Source: Enterococcus sp. BWB1-3
GTDB taxonomy: Bacteria; Bacillota; Bacilli; Lactobacillales; Enterococcaceae
Direction: 5' to 3'
DNA length: 64,000 bases
NCBI RefSeq assembly: GCF_016745275.1
Contig: NZ_JADOEP010000010.1
Span: 59,605-123,604, forward strand
Made by a program: the position numbers and the translations under genes. Below, in pieces: positions 35,526-46,211 of this stretch; positions within the stretch are counted from its first letter, which is position 1, and each line of letters opens with the position of its first letter. A model generated the notes under the pieces. That model made no database searches, was not told the DNA's origin, and was given only the letters and a program-made list of their open reading frames with translations.

Positions 35526-35680
35526 AGAACAAGACTGATATATTTTGGCTGTATTCTAGAGCATGTGCAGGTTTTGATTGCTCTGAATGAAGCAGTTTTG
35601 GATGAAAAATAAAGTAAAGAATAAGATATCATCAGACTGGGAACTGAATATGTTATTTTATTAAAAAAGGGAGAGCGTAT

Positions 35681-36382
35681 ATGCATTACATTGATGTACA
35701 GGGACTAACATTTTATTATGATGATGAGCCTGTTTTGGAAAATGTTTCCTATTATGTTGATCCGGGTGAATTTGTTATTTTAACGGGAGAAAACGGAGCT
35801 GCAAAATCAACCCTGATAAAAAGCACGCTTGGGCTGCTTAAACCTGCAAGCGGAACAGTAACGGTATCTGATAAAAATGCTGAAGGGAAAAAAATCAGTA
35901 TCGGCTATATTCCTCAGCAGATTGCCTCATTTAATGCTGGTTTTCCCAGTACGGTGCTGGAATTAGTCCGCTCCGGTCGATTTCCCAGACAGCGCTGGTT
36001 TCAGCGACTGACAACAAAAGATCATCAGCACGTGGAAAAGGCATTGAAAGCAGTTGGTATGTGGGATATGCGGCATAAACGCATTGGTGAGCTTTCCGGC
36101 GGGCAAAAACAGCGGATCAGTCTGGCCAGAATTTTTGCAACAGATCCTGACCTGTTTATTCTTGATGAACCCACAACAGGGATGGATGAAGAATCCAGAA
36201 ACGAGTTTTATCGTTTGTTAAGACACAATGCTCATGCTCATGGCAAATCGATTTTGATGATTACTCATGATCATGAGGACATTAAGAAATATGCAGATCG
36301 GCAAATTCGCTTAGTGCGGAAAGAAGACTCTCAGTGGCGTTGTTTTCACATGAGTTCTGAGACAGACATGGATGAAGTATAA
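35681..36382 (+). CDS. adcC: Zinc ABC transporter ATP-binding protein
   Basis: 233 residues with GGGAGAG upstream. Walker A reads GENGAAKST, with Ala where most ATPases have Gly before the Lys; I recall the same variant in other Firmicute zinc ATPases. The signature LSGGQKQR, Walker [13 protein letters not shown] and the switch His (ITHDHED) are intact, so the protein should be active. It powers the permease encoded next. The 155-base gap after adcA has no clear terminator. Confidence 0.92.
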   Translation: MHYIDVQGLTFYYDDEPVLENVSYYVDPGEFVILTGENGAAKSTLIKSTLGLLKPASGTVTVSDKNAEGKKISIGYIPQQIASFNAGFPSTVLELVRSGRFPRQRWFQRLTTKDHQHVEKALKAVGMWDMRHKRIGELSGGQKQRISLARIFATDPDLFILDEPTTGMDEESRNEFYRLLRHNAHAHGKSILMITHDHEDIKKYADRQIRLVRKEDSQWRCFHMSSETDMDEV

Positions 36383-36415
36383 AATTGAAAAAGATAGATT
36401 AGGGAGTTGAATATT

Positions 36416-37252
36416 TTGGAGATGTTTTCATATGAATTTATGAGGCGGGCATTTCTGGCTGCAGGATTTATTTCTGTTATCGCCCCAATGCTGGGAGTGT
36501 TTCTGGTTATCCGGAGGCAGTCGCTGATGGCAGATACGTTGTCCCATGTCTCTTTGGCAGGAGTTGCTTTGGGGCTGTTCTTTAATTTGAGTCCCAATTT
36601 AATGACCTTGGTTGTAGTCATCATAGCAGCTGTTGTTCTGGAGTATTTGCGGCATATTTATAGTACATATTCAGAAATTTCAATCGCTATTTTAATGTCC
36701 GGCGGTCTGGCACTCGCACTGGTTCTGATGAATATGAACAGCGGGAATTCTGCAACAAGTATCCAGTCATATTTGTTTGGTTCCATCGTTACTATTACAT
36801 GGGAACAAGTAGTAATTTTGGCAGTTTTGTTCGTTGTGCTGGTCATTCTGTTTTTCCTGTTCAAGCGCCCGATGTATGTGTTGACGTTTGATGAGGACAC
36901 AGCGCATGTTGATGGACTTCCTGTACGCTGGATGTCCATGCTGTTTAATGTAATAACAGGAGTTGCCATTGCTGTGATGATTCCAATCGCAGGAGCCTTG
37001 CTGATTTCTGCTATTATGGTGCTTCCTGCAGCGACAGGATTGAGAATCGGAAAAGGGTTTAATATGGTAATTCTAATTAGTACAGTTGTAGGGTTGGTGG
37101 GGATGATGGCAGGATTGACTGGTTCTTATTATCTGGAAACACCACCGAGTGCGACCATTACACTGGCATTTATTAGTATTTTTTTAGTAATCAATGTTAT
37201 TCGTTATATTACAACCATCTCTTTAAGAAATAGAAAAATTAAAGGAAGTTAG
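36416..37252 (+). CDS. adcB: Zinc ABC transporter permease
   Basis: 278 residues from TTG 36416, about 10 bases after AGGGAG; an earlier TTG at 36407 touches that site. It has eight or so membrane spans and ABC-3 family blocks (VIRRQSLMADTLSHVSLAGVALG; FLFKRPMYVLTFDEDTAHVDG). It forms the membrane channel for zinc import with AdcA and AdcC. The stop codon lies inside the operon terminator. Confidence 0.92.
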   Translation: MEMFSYEFMRRAFLAAGFISVIAPMLGVFLVIRRQSLMADTLSHVSLAGVALGLFFNLSPNLMTLVVVIIAAVVLEYLRHIYSTYSEISIAILMSGGLALALVLMNMNSGNSATSIQSYLFGSIVTITWEQVVILAVLFVVLVILFFLFKRPMYVLTFDEDTAHVDGLPVRWMSMLFNVITGVAIAVMIPIAGALLISAIMVLPAATGLRIGKGFNMVILISTVVGLVGMMAGLTGSYYLETPPSATITLAFISIFLVINVIRYITTISLRNRKIKGS

Positions 37253-37292
37253 GGAAAAACGAAGATTCTTTTCCCTGACTTCTTCTTTTTTA
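37244..37292 (+). terminator. Terminator of the adc operon
   Basis: GAAGTTAGGGAAAA pairs with TTTTCCCTGACTTC, followed by TTCTTTTTT. The adcB stop codon is in the left arm. Confidence 0.85.
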
Positions 37293-37394
37293 TAGAATAT
37301 GCGAACTATTTCAGATTTTTTCTTTAAAATGCTCGAATTTTTTCTTCTAAACCCTTATAATAAGGAACGATAGAGAAAAAAGGAAGTGACTAAT

Positions 37395-38210
37395 TTGAAA
37401 ACCCGTAGAAGTGAACGCCTAATTGATATGACACAATATCTGTTAAGTCACCCACATACATTAATCTCTCTGACATTTTTTGCTGAGAGATATCAGTCTG
37501 CCAAGTCTTCTATTAGCGAAGATCTGGCGATTGTAAAAAAGACGTTTCAGCAGAGAGGAACAGGTCTTCTGGAAACCGTACCGGGAGCTGCAGGAGGCGT
37601 TCAGTTTATTCCCAAGATTCCATACGAGGAAGCAAAGCAGTTTATTATGGAGCTGGGTGACCGTTTGTCCGAACAGGATCGTCTGTTGCCGGGCGGCTAT
37701 GTCTATCTTTCTGATTTACTGGGACAGCCGGAGCTGCTGCGTCAGATTGGTCGGGTGATTGCTTCAATTTATTTAGATCAAAAAGTTGATGCAGTGATGA
37801 CTGTGGCAACAAAAGGTGTGCCGATTGCACAGGCAGTTTCTTATTATCTGAATATTCCCTTTGTGATTGTCCGCAGAGATTCAAAAATTACAGAAGGTTC
37901 TACAGTCAGCGTGAATTATGTATCCGGTTCATCTGAACGGATAGAAAAAATGGAGCTTTCCAAACGCAGTCTGGAACGGGGATCGAGGGTTCTTGTCGTA
38001 GACGATTTCATGAAGGGCGGCGGAACGGTTAACGGTATGAAGAGTCTGATTGAGGAATTTGAAGCTGAATTGGTGGGCATTACTGTATTTGCAGAGTCCA
38101 AATTCAATGGACAGCGTGCAATCAATGATTATACATCTCTGCTCTATGTGAAAGATGTGGATACCCAGACGAAAACGATTAATGTTGTTCCGGGAAATTA
38201 TTTTAGTTAA
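37395..38210 (+). CDS. purR: Purine operon repressor PurR (Firmicute type)
   Basis: 271 residues from TTG 37395, 9-10 bases after AAAGGA; GTG 37386 is the alternative. The N-terminal winged helix (RRSERLIDMTQYLLSHPHTLISL) is fused to a phosphoribosyltransferase-like domain with a PRPP motif VLVVDDFMKGGGT. PRPP binding relieves repression of purine genes. It is unrelated to the LacI-type PurR of E. coli. Confidence 0.93.
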   Translation: MKTRRSERLIDMTQYLLSHPHTLISLTFFAERYQSAKSSISEDLAIVKKTFQQRGTGLLETVPGAAGGVQFIPKIPYEEAKQFIMELGDRLSEQDRLLPGGYVYLSDLLGQPELLRQIGRVIASIYLDQKVDAVMTVATKGVPIAQAVSYYLNIPFVIVRRDSKITEGSTVSVNYVSGSSERIEKMELSKRSLERGSRVLVVDDFMKGGGTVNGMKSLIEEFEAELVGITVFAESKFNGQRAINDYTSLLYVKDVDTQTKTINVVPGNYFS

Positions 38211-38239
38211 GAATAAATCAAAATAATTGCTAGACAAGG

Positions 38240-38276
38240 AAGCTTTGCTGTTCAAAAAATAGCGAAGTTTTTTTGC
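38240..38276 (+). terminator. Terminator after purR
   Basis: AAGCTTTGCT pairs with AGCGAAGTTT (two G-U pairs) around TTCAAAAAAT, followed by seven T. Confidence 0.7.
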
Positions 38277-38523
38277 TATACTGAATAGGATCATCCATCC
38301 ATAAACTAATAGTTATAGAATGGACCAAATTGATCTGCATTATTTAAAATTGGTTTGGTTGAAAAAGTGCATTTGGTAAGATAAACTAAGAGAAGGTTAT
38401 GATGAAGAAGTTTATCTTTATCAAAAAAACTTCATTTGTTTGGGATTTAAAGAGCGGGGATTTTAGAATTACGCCGTTCTCTTGTTATAAAAAAGAATGA
38501 GACAGAATTGAGGAGTGACAAAT

Positions 38524-39909
38524 TTGGAAGAGAACAGATACGTCATCATTTTAGCTGCAGGTAAAGGTACACGTATGAAATCAAAGCTTTATAAAGTCCT
38601 TCATCCCGTGGCAGGGAAGCCTATGGTAGAGCATATTGTCGATCAGGTAGAGCAGACTAAGCCAACGGAAATTGTGACAATTGTCGGCCATGGTGCAGAA
38701 GCAATCAAAGAGTATTTGGAAGAACGGACAAAGTATGCGTTACAGCAGGAACAGCAGGGAACCGGACACGCGGTCATGCAGGCAGAAAGCTTGCTGAAAG
38801 GGAAAAAGGGAACCACACTGGTGATTACAGGAGATACGCCTTTGTTAACGGCAGAAACACTGACCAATCTTTTTGATTATCATCAAGGGAAAAATGCTAG
38901 TGCAACAATTCTGACAGCTCAAGCTGATGATCCTACAGGTTATGGACGAATCATTCGTGATCATTTGGGAATTGTTGAGAAAATCGTTGAACAGAAAGAT
39001 GCGTCTGAAGAAGAGACACGTGTAAGAGAAATCAATACAGGAACATTCTGTTTTGACAATGAAGCCTTGTTTTCTTCCCTTTCAAAAATAGAGAAAAATA
39101 ATTCGCAGGGTGAGTATTATTTAACAGATATTATTGAAATTTTGAAAAACGGCGGAGCGACAATTGCGGCTTACCGGATGGCTGATTTTGATGAAGCAAT
39201 GGGGATTAATGATCGAATGGCACTGGCCACCGCAAATAAAATTATGTATAAACGTCTGAATGCGATGCACATGATGAATGGTGTTACGTTTGTCGATCCT
39301 GCTAGTACGTACATTGATGAAGGCGTAGTGATTGGCTCAGACACTGTGATTGAAGCAGGAGTCTGTATCAAAGGAAAAACTGTAATCGGTGAGGACTGCT
39401 TTATCAGCTCCGGTTCGGAAATTGTGGACAGTGTGATTGAAGACAATGTCAAGATTGTTCATTCCGTAATTGAAAAAAGTACCATTCGAAGTCATGCGGA
39501 TGTCGGTCCATTTGCCCATTTAAGACCCAATACAGAAATTGGTTCACGTGCACATATTGGGAACTTTGTTGAAATAAAAAATTCTTCAGTAGGTGAAGAG
39601 ACTAAAATTGGTCATCTCAGCTATGTAGGGGATGCAGATTTAGGGAAAGATATCAATGTCGGCTGCGGTGTTATTTTTGTGAATTATGACGGGAAAGATA
39701 AGCAGCATATCTCAGTAGGAGATCATACGTTTATCGGTTCAGGTTCTAATTTGATCGCACCGCTGACAATCGAAAACAATGTAATGATTGCTGCTGGATC
39801 AACCATTACGGATGATGTATATACACATGATCTCGCAATCGCCAGAGCAAGACAGGTCAATAAAAAGGGATACGCAGAGAATTTTTCTTATTTTGAAGGT
39901 AAGGAATAA
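38524..39909 (+). CDS. glmU: Bifunctional UDP-GlcNAc pyrophosphorylase / glucosamine-1-phosphate acetyltransferase
   Basis: 461 residues from TTG 38524 with AGGAG 8 bases upstream. The N-terminal uridylyltransferase domain has [11 protein letters not shown] and QQGTGHAV; from about residue 250 a left-handed beta-helix carries the acetyltransferase ([37 protein letters not shown]). It makes UDP-GlcNAc for cell wall synthesis. purR-glmU-prs is the usual order, here interrupted before prs by a nucleotidase gene on the other strand. Confidence 0.95.
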   Translation: MEENRYVIILAAGKGTRMKSKLYKVLHPVAGKPMVEHIVDQVEQTKPTEIVTIVGHGAEAIKEYLEERTKYALQQEQQGTGHAVMQAESLLKGKKGTTLVITGDTPLLTAETLTNLFDYHQGKNASATILTAQADDPTGYGRIIRDHLGIVEKIVEQKDASEEETRVREINTGTFCFDNEALFSSLSKIEKNNSQGEYYLTDIIEILKNGGATIAAYRMADFDEAMGINDRMALATANKIMYKRLNAMHMMNGVTFVDPASTYIDEGVVIGSDTVIEAGVCIKGKTVIGEDCFISSGSEIVDSVIEDNVKIVHSVIEKSTIRSHADVGPFAHLRPNTEIGSRAHIGNFVEIKNSSVGEETKIGHLSYVGDADLGKDINVGCGVIFVNYDGKDKQHISVGDHTFIGSGSNLIAPLTIENNVMIAAGSTITDDVYTHDLAIARARQVNKKGYAENFSYFEGKE

Positions 39910-40032
39910 ACGGTGTTCCAGTCTTTGTATGATCCGAGCATTTGTAAGAAGCGTAGGAACAAAGCCCCTCCATGCTTCGAGGATCGGAACGAAGTCCTTC
40001 AATTCTTAATGGCTCTGCCGTACAGATAAGTA
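39909..40032 (+). repeat. Dispersed intergenic repeat, copy A
   Basis: From AAACGGTGTTCCAGTCTTTG onward ~110 bases closely resemble 51288-51410. Shared blocks include TGTATGAT-CGAGCATT, AGAAGCGTAG and CATGCTTCGAGGATCGGAAC followed by GAAGTCCTTCAATTCTTA. Both copies lie directly after a gene (glmU, parB). Confidence 0.8.
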
Positions 40033-40084
40033 GAACGATCTAGTTTGTCCCTCAAGGTCAACTTGGAAAAGAACCTCAATAAGT

Positions 40085-40153
40085 GATCGACCTACAAGCC
40101 CTTCTGTCCTCTTTAGTATGACAGGAAATAGCGTGTAGGTCGATCGTTTTTTT
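40085..40153 (+). terminator. Strong terminator downstream of glmU
   Basis: GATCGACCTACA pairs with TGTAGGTCGATC, enclosing an inner CTGTCCT/GACAGGA-like stem, followed by GTTTTTTTC. Confidence 0.85.
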
Positions 40154-40438
40154 CTTTTCATTCTGTTTGGTGTGGGTGACAGCCCTCATGAGGTTTGTCA
40201 CAACCCCTTTTTTCAGTTATTAAATGATGTTGTTATTTACCGTAAAGTTTAAAACCAGTGTCTTGACCGAATTAAAAACAAGTTATTCTTCTAATCCAAG
40301 AAACGTGCCTTACCAAGTAGTATTACATATGAGACTGCTGCTTTTGAAGCTGTCCCATTTGTTATTGAAGCATATAAGTTAAGACTTTCAATCATTTATT
40401 GATTATCTTTTATTGTAATTTACAATCTGGTCAAGCTG
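40154..40438. other. Intergenic stretch, no gene seen
   Basis: AT-rich sequence between the glmU terminator and the convergent nucleotidase gene. I see no reading frame or repeat. Confidence 0.4.
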
Positions 40439-43400
40439 CTAGGATATTTTTCGCTTGTTATAGTAGTAGGTTCCTGTTACAGCAGCGCCTGCAGTCAGTA
40501 AGCCAATACCCAGATAAGAAGCAATTTCTTCACCTGTTTTCGGATAATTTCCGCCATTTTTATCTCTGCCCCCTTCACCTGCTGCTTTTTCGCCGTCTGC
40601 TTCACCGTTTCCGCCTTCTTTATTGAACTCAGCTTCAGCAATAGAGATGAGGCGTTTTCCAGGGAATTGTTCTTCATATTGAGCCAAATCGATATTGGTT
40701 GCTGTATCTAACAGACGCAGTGCTGCGCCTTGTTTCAGATAGTCAATCAGAACGGTATCAAGAGAAGGGCCTTCTTCTCTTTCACCGCCGAGCATGTCGT
40801 AACCATCGCCTCCGGCAGCCAGAAAATCGTTAGTTGCCATATTGTAGGCAGCAGTATCTTCGATTGGTGCAAATTCACCGGTTTCACGGTTTTGGACTTC
40901 AATTTGCAAGACACGCTGACCAATGACTGTCTGTCCTGATTCGTTGCCTTCATCGTTTGCTAGCAGTGTTCCTTGTTTAGTTGAATCATAATAAACACGA
41001 ATTGTGCTTGATACGTGAAGAAATCCACCATTTGCACCCAATTTCGGTTGTCCATAATCGTCTAAAATGACTGAGCCGTTTTCATCCTTTTGTGCAGTTG
41101 AGCGAAGAGACATCTCAAACATTTCTTTCACCTGTGCGCCTGTCACCTTAATTTGTGAGATGCTGTTGCCAAATGGCAGAACAGCAATAATGTCTCCAAG
41201 AGTTACGGAGCCTGGTTCGATAGTTGCACGAATACCTCCACCATTTGTTACAGCGAAATCAGTCGGTGAACTGAACCCGGTTTGTCCATAAGAAAGCATA
41301 GAGTCACCAATTAAATTTCCCAGATTTGTTTCTCTGGTACGCACATTATCTCGTTCTCCGTTGAACAAATAAGGGTTATTTTCAATCACAACTTCAGAGC
41401 CCCAAGCTTCAAAGGTTTCTTTTGCCTGATCAACCAAGGCCTTAACTGCTGTATTTTCTTCCAGCTCTGCCAGAGTCTCAGCTGAAACCAGTTCTGCAGA
41501 TTTAGCAGATACATTATTTACATCCAGTTTTACCATACCCACATTGTTCAGATAGTTGCCTGTTTGAGTATACAGGACATTTCCGTACATCATACCGCCA
41601 TTTACAGCAGTATGAGAATGACCATCCAGAACAACCAAATTCAAATCAGGGAAGCTGGCGTTTAATTCTTTGGCCAGTGTGTCTCCCCGCCACTCAGCTG
41701 GAGTTGTTTCATCAATTCCCAAATGTCCGGCAATAACAAAAGCATCAATTGCTGTTTCGGAATTTTTCAAGGTGTTGATGATTTTCTTTGTTTCTTCAAT
41801 CGGATCAGCGAATGTTACTCCGATAATGTTGTTTGGGTGGGTTTTGGTTGCTGTTTCCGGTGTTGTTACACCGATTACGGCATAATTTCTACCATCTTTT
41901 TCAATAAGGGTATAGGGTTCAAAGACAAGCTGTCCGTCTTTATACGTATTATTCGAAAGAAGCGGGAAATTCAAATTTTCTTTATATTGAAGGGCTCGTT
42001 CAAAACCGAAATCAAATTCATGATTTCCCACAGCCATTGCATCATAGCCAACTTCGTTCATAATGCTGACCATATCCATTCCTTCAGAGAAATTAGAGAT
42101 AGGCAACCCCTGGAATGCATCCCCTGCATCGATTAACAGTCCGGGATTCTTTTGATCCTTATAGGTTTTAAGACGGGCCATTCCCAGAACATCCTGTCCG
42201 TTTCCTTCCAGTCGTCCATGAATGTCATTTGTATGCATGATTGTTAAAGTGCTTGGCTGGAAGCCTGCCTCAATGACATCCTGTTTGGTAATTGCCTTGA
42301 CATTTGGTGTCCGGCCGTCTGCAGCGGAAACAACTTGAAGCGTTCCATTATTTACCAGCTCAACAGCCAGTGCCCGCCAGTCTTCATCAAAGTTGTAGCC
42401 GATGATTTCCCAGTTGTGCTCAATCTCTTTTTCCGGATCAATCGTTCCTTTTTCTTTGATATATTGAGCAATATATCCTCGAAGTGTTTCCGGATCTGTA
42501 GAGACTAACGGTTCTTCTGTAATAATTCCCTGAGCCAGCAAACCTTCATAACGGTAGTTGTTCATGGCAATTGTATAATTGGCAGTTGGCTCTACAGCCG
42601 CTCCATCAATGGTTGGGTTGATAATCCGCTGTCCGACTTCTTTTGAAATATCAATTTTATAGTCAATTCCTGAAAAAATATCGTAATTGTAAACACGTAT
42701 TGCTTCATTGAAGCTGATGGTCAGGTCATCCGGTTGAGGGGTATTGTAATAAGCCGCCTGATTTTCCATGTATTTTAACAGATTTTCTCCGGTAATATTC
42801 ACGCTGACCAAGGTATTCGGGTACTTGTAAATATCAAAAATATTAGAGTAGGAAAGAGTGCCTTTATTTAATTTGCTGTCTGCTTTAAATAAGGCAGAAG
42901 CAGCAAGCTGAGCGCCTGTGTATTTTCTTTGGACATTGTTAATTAATGAGATCATGGCAGTTGGCTGAAGCTGAGCCTCAGGAATGCCTGTCACTTCTTC
43001 TGCCGGAAGGAAATCAGCAGATGCTGTTCCAATTGGATCTGAAATGAACTGACGTGCTGTATCATGATAAGTTTGTGTAGCGGCTTTTAATTCTGTATCG
43101 GCAGCTGCCTGTGTGGTGTCAATAATGGAAACATGGTCATTTTTTACCTCCCATTTTCCGTTGATTTTTTCAATATCCAAATCAATCCGAACCATTTCGA
43201 TACCCGTATCTTTTGGTGCGCCGACAGGAGCTGTTCCGCTGGGACTGTCAATCTGCTCTGCGAAAGAGCGATGATCATGTCCTAAAATAAATGCATCAAT
43301 ACCTGCTACATTGTTTATTACCTGATCGGCACTTGCAGCAGGATCGTTGTCTGTCCGTCCGGCGTGGATGGAAGCCACGATGATATCCGCAGAGCCTTTG

Positions 43401-44083
43401 AGTTCTGCTACAGCTTTTTCGGCTTCATCTTTTAAAGCATTGAAATACAGTGTTTCAACTTTTGCCCCATCCCAATTTGGAATATGCGGAGTGGTCAGAC
43501 CAATAATTCCCACAGTCAGATCCTTTGTCCCGTCGTTATCCAGATCAATATCTTTTAACGTGGTGCCTCCTACGTAACGGTTATTTGTTGCTTTGACATA
43601 TGTGTTTGCAGAAAGAATTGGGAAAGATGCTTCGCTGCTGATTTTGTCAATCAGATCAAGGCCAAAATTGAATTCATGGTTTCCAAGGACCATAGCATCA
43701 TATTTGATTTCATTCATGGCTTTAATCATTGGATGCTCTTCGTTAATCAGTGGTTCTTTGTTGTACAAATCATCGGTAAGAATGGTTCCCTGTACGATAT
43801 CCCCATTATCAATTAAAATCGTTCCATTGGGATTTTCTGTACGAACATTTTTGACAACCGTACTTACTTGTGAAAGTCCGACAGCAGCTTCTTTGTCATC
43901 CTCATACGACCAGTTCCACAGCTGACCATGAACATCAGAGGTTCCCAGAACAGTCAGCCGGTGGGTTTCCTCCGCTTCAGTTTCTGCTGTTGCGGGAACT
44001 GTTGTGCTTCCACTTACCAGCAAACCTGTGACAATCAGCCATTGAAAGATGTTTTTGATTTTGTTACGCCCTAGCTTCTTCAA
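40439..44083 (-). CDS. Cell-wall-anchored double-module nucleotidase / 2',3'-cyclic phosphodiesterase
   Basis: 1214 residues from TTG 44083 (AAGGAG 12 bases upstream). A signal peptide (to about residue 33) is followed by two tandem nucleotidase modules. Module 1 begins LTVLGTSDVHGQLWNW with GNHEFNFG and resembles cyclic-nucleotide/3'-nucleotidases. Module 2 (from about residue 610) begins LTIMHTNDIHGRLEGN with GNHEFDFG, LDGHSHT and NGGGIRATIEPG and resembles 5'-nucleotidases. B. subtilis YfkN has the same plan. The C-terminus is a sortase signal with YPKTGE in place of LPxTG, a hydrophobic span and a KRK tail. It likely scavenges phosphate and nucleosides from extracellular nucleotides. Confidence 0.9.
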   Translation of the reverse strand: MKKLGRNKIKNIFQWLIVTGLLVSGSTTVPATAETEAEETHRLTVLGTSDVHGQLWNWSYEDDKEAAVGLSQVSTVVKNVRTENPNGTILIDNGDIVQGTILTDDLYNKEPLINEEHPMIKAMNEIKYDAMVLGNHEFNFGLDLIDKISSEASFPILSANTYVKATNNRYVGGTTLKDIDLDNDGTKDLTVGIIGLTTPHIPNWDGAKVETLYFNALKDEAEKAVAELKGSADIIVASIHAGRTDNDPAASADQVINNVAGIDAFILGHDHRSFAEQIDSPSGTAPVGAPKDTGIEMVRIDLDIEKINGKWEVKNDHVSIIDTTQAAADTELKAATQTYHDTARQFISDPIGTASADFLPAEEVTGIPEAQLQPTAMISLINNVQRKYTGAQLAASALFKADSKLNKGTLSYSNIFDIYKYPNTLVSVNITGENLLKYMENQAAYYNTPQPDDLTISFNEAIRVYNYDIFSGIDYKIDISKEVGQRIINPTIDGAAVEPTANYTIAMNNYRYEGLLAQGIITEEPLVSTDPETLRGYIAQYIKEKGTIDPEKEIEHNWEIIGYNFDEDWRALAVELVNNGTLQVVSAADGRTPNVKAITKQDVIEAGFQPSTLTIMHTNDIHGRLEGNGQDVLGMARLKTYKDQKNPGLLIDAGDAFQGLPISNFSEGMDMVSIMNEVGYDAMAVGNHEFDFGFERALQYKENLNFPLLSNNTYKDGQLVFEPYTLIEKDGRNYAVIGVTTPETATKTHPNNIIGVTFADPIEETKKIINTLKNSETAIDAFVIAGHLGIDETTPAEWRGDTLAKELNASFPDLNLVVLDGHSHTAVNGGMMYGNVLYTQTGNYLNNVGMVKLDVNNVSAKSAELVSAETLAELEENTAVKALVDQAKETFEAWGSEVVIENNPYLFNGERDNVRTRETNLGNLIGDSMLSYGQTGFSSPTDFAVTNGGGIRATIEPGSVTLGDIIAVLPFGNSISQIKVTGAQVKEMFEMSLRSTAQKDENGSVILDDYGQPKLGANGGFLHVSSTIRVYYDSTKQGTLLANDEGNESGQTVIGQRVLQIEVQNRETGEFAPIEDTAAYNMATNDFLAAGGDGYDMLGGEREEGPSLDTVLIDYLKQGAALRLLDTATNIDLAQYEEQFPGKRLISIAEAEFNKEGGNGEADGEKAAGEGGRDKNGGNYPKTGEEIASYLGIGLLTAGAAVTGTYYYNKRKIS

Positions 44084-44377
44084 AAAACAAACACTCCTTC
44101 TTCCTATTTTTTAGTGCACAAGATTATTTTAACAAATATAGAGCGCTTTCTAAATGTTTTTCTGGCTTTTAATGAAAAATAAATAGAAAAAAGAGATATT
44201 CGTATAATCTTGGTAGAAAAATCAGAAGTAAAAAGGTGTAAAAACGATTTTAATTCCTAATTTTTCGTAAAACAACTACATGTCGAGCTGAAGTATATTT
44301 AGTGAAGATATGCAAGTGTTTCATTTGGACATATCCGGAGAACTGTCTAAAAAATTTTTTTAAAGGAAATATCTGTT

Positions 44378-44494
44378 ATGAATGAACAAAAACTAAGAAT
44401 AAGAATGCCTGAAAAGGAATTAAGCAGAAAAAAAGAAGGAGATATAGAAATGAAAATCTGTGAAGCTGCAAACAAAAATAGTAAAATGGTTTAA
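44378..44494 (+). CDS. Possible 38-residue peptide upstream of prs
   Basis: An ATG at 44378, 11 bases after AAAGGA, opens a 38-codon frame rich in Lys and Glu (MNEQKLRIRMPEKELSRKKE onward) and ending in TAA. It lies in the prs leader and could be a small protein, a leader peptide or chance. Confidence 0.25.
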   Translation: MNEQKLRIRMPEKELSRKKEGDIEMKICEAANKNSKMV

Positions 44495-44610
44495 ATGCGT
44501 ATAATTGATGATAATTTGGTATTACTATAGGAAAATCACTTGATTTATTTGTAAAAAGTGACTACTATTTATAAGGAAGCTATTGTTCAAAATAGAAAGT
44601 GGAGGTCCCA

Positions 44611-45582
44611 ATGTCAAAACATTATTTTGATCCAAGATTGAAAATTTTTTCTCTTAATTCCAACCGCCCTCTGGCAGAAAAAATTGCAAAAGCAGTTGGT
44701 GTGGAATTAGGTAAATCATCTGTCAGCCAATTCAGTGATGGTGAAATTCAAATCAACATTGAAGAAAGTATTCGAGGGTCGCATGTTTATTTGATTCAAT
44801 CAACAAGCAGCCCGGTGAATGACAATTTGATGGAACTATTGATCATGATTGATGCGTTGAAGCGTGCAAGTGCCAAAACAATTAATGTTGTTATGCCGTA
44901 CTATGGTTATGCGCGTCAAGATCGAAAGGCTCGTGCCCGTGAACCGATCACAGCCAAATTAGTAGCGAATATGCTGGAAAAAGCCGGAGCTACAAGAATG
45001 TTGACATTAGACTTGCATGCGGTACAGATTCAGGGATTCTTCGATATTCCTGTGGATCATTTGATGGGTGCGCCGCTGATTGCTGATTACTTTATGGAAC
45101 ATGGGATTAAGGGCGATGATGTGGTGGTAGTTTCACCGGATCATGGCGGAGTGACTCGTGCCCGAAAACTGGCGGAGTACTTGAAATCTCCAATTGCAAT
45201 TATTGATAAACGCCGTCCCAAAGCAAATGTGGCAGAGGTAATGAATATCATTGGACAAGTGGAAGGGAAAATTTGTGTGTTGATTGATGACATGATTGAC
45301 ACTGCCGGAACCATTTCATTGGCCGCCAATGCACTGAAAGAAGCCGGTGCCAAAGAAGTGTATGCTTCATGTACACATCCGGTATTATCAGGTCCTGCGC
45401 TGGAACGGATTCAGGATTCAGCGATTAAACGTCTGGTTGTAACAGACTCCATTTATCTGTCGGATGACCGCAAGATCGACAAGATTGATGAAATCAGTGT
45501 TGGCGAACTAATCGGGGATGCTATCAAACGGATTCACGAAAATAAACCAGTCAGCCCTCTATTTGAAACGAAAAATCGTTAA
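44611..45582 (+). CDS. prs: Ribose-phosphate pyrophosphokinase
   Basis: 323 residues from ATG 44611 (GGAGG 5 bases upstream). Motifs: [15 protein letters not shown], the ATP-site [30 protein letters not shown] and the PRPP-binding [13 protein letters not shown]. It makes PRPP for purine, pyrimidine, His and Trp synthesis, the same metabolite that PurR (37395) senses. Confidence 0.96.
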   Translation: MSKHYFDPRLKIFSLNSNRPLAEKIAKAVGVELGKSSVSQFSDGEIQINIEESIRGSHVYLIQSTSSPVNDNLMELLIMIDALKRASAKTINVVMPYYGYARQDRKARAREPITAKLVANMLEKAGATRMLTLDLHAVQIQGFFDIPVDHLMGAPLIADYFMEHGIKGDDVVVVSPDHGGVTRARKLAEYLKSPIAIIDKRRPKANVAEVMNIIGQVEGKICVLIDDMIDTAGTISLAANALKEAGAKEVYASCTHPVLSGPALERIQDSAIKRLVVTDSIYLSDDRKIDKIDEISVGELIGDAIKRIHENKPVSPLFETKNR

Positions 45583-45591
45583 AAGAATACA

Positions 45592-45643
45592 AACAAGCGT
45601 TGGAATTGCTGTGAAAGCACAGAAAATCCGACGCTTGTTTTTT
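45592..45643 (+). terminator. Terminator after prs
   Basis: ACAAGCGTTGGA pairs with TCCGACGCTTGT with an inner TGCTGTG/CACAG stem, followed by TTTTTGTT. Confidence 0.8.
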
Positions 45644-45644
45644 G

Positions 45645-46211
45645 TTAATTGGAATTTTTCAGTTTACGATGCGCAACAGAAATAGATAGCAGATAACCTT
45701 TCAGCCAATTCCACATTTTTTTGCTGCTGATATAAAGCAGCAAACCAACCAGAAGACAAACTGGCAAAGCCATGAAATCAGGAGCCTGCCAAAAACCAAA
45801 ATTCATAACAACAATCGGCAGTGAATAGCCGAAAAACAGACCAATCATTTTGATAACACCTGCTGCAACTACTATAAAGGAACAAAAATAGAATGTAATT
45901 GAAATGATTCCTACACAGGAAACAATGAACATACCTGAAAAACCAGTTACAAAATAGAATTTTATCAGTTTCATCAAATTACTCAAGTTGAAAGAGCCTT
46001 CTTTAAGAAATGCCTCGTCAATATAAGAATCTGCCAAAGCTTTGGGACTTCCTAATGTTTTCAAGACTATATCGATCTCTGCGCCGTTGCTTACAGCTTC
46101 AAAGATGTGGCTTTCTACTTCTTCAAGGATATCCATCCGTTCCTGCTGATCCATCTTCTTTAAATAATTGTTTAACTGCTGTAAATAGACTGAAGCCTGT
46201 TCATTCATCAT
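45645..46211 (-). CDS. HAAS/DUF1700-domain membrane protein
   Basis: 188 residues. The N-terminal ~70 residues form the helical HAAS domain (YLQQLNNYLKKMDQQERMDILEEVESHIFEA). Three or four membrane spans follow. Such proteins are nearly always encoded right after a PadR regulator, as here, where the two genes overlap by 4 bases. The role is thought to be signalling or membrane-stress related, but the substrate is unknown. Two adjacent ATGs (46211, 46208) follow GGGAGG. Confidence 0.8.
   Translation of the reverse strand: MMNEQASVYLQQLNNYLKKMDQQERMDILEEVESHIFEAVSNGAEIDIVLKTLGSPKALADSYIDEAFLKEGSFNLSNLMKLIKFYFVTGFSGMFIVSCVGIISITFYFCSFIVVAAGVIKMIGLFFGYSLPIVVMNFGFWQAPDFMALPVCLLVGLLLYISSKKMWNWLKGYLLSISVAHRKLKNSN

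Noticed and set aside
39799..40009. Small open frames on both strands over the end of glmU and the dispersed repeat
   Set aside because: Overlap glmU and non-coding repeat; no ribosome sites.
44138..44151. cre site upstream of the nucleotidase gene (AGCGCTTTCT region)
   Set aside because: Only the core matches; the flanks differ from the consensus at several positions.
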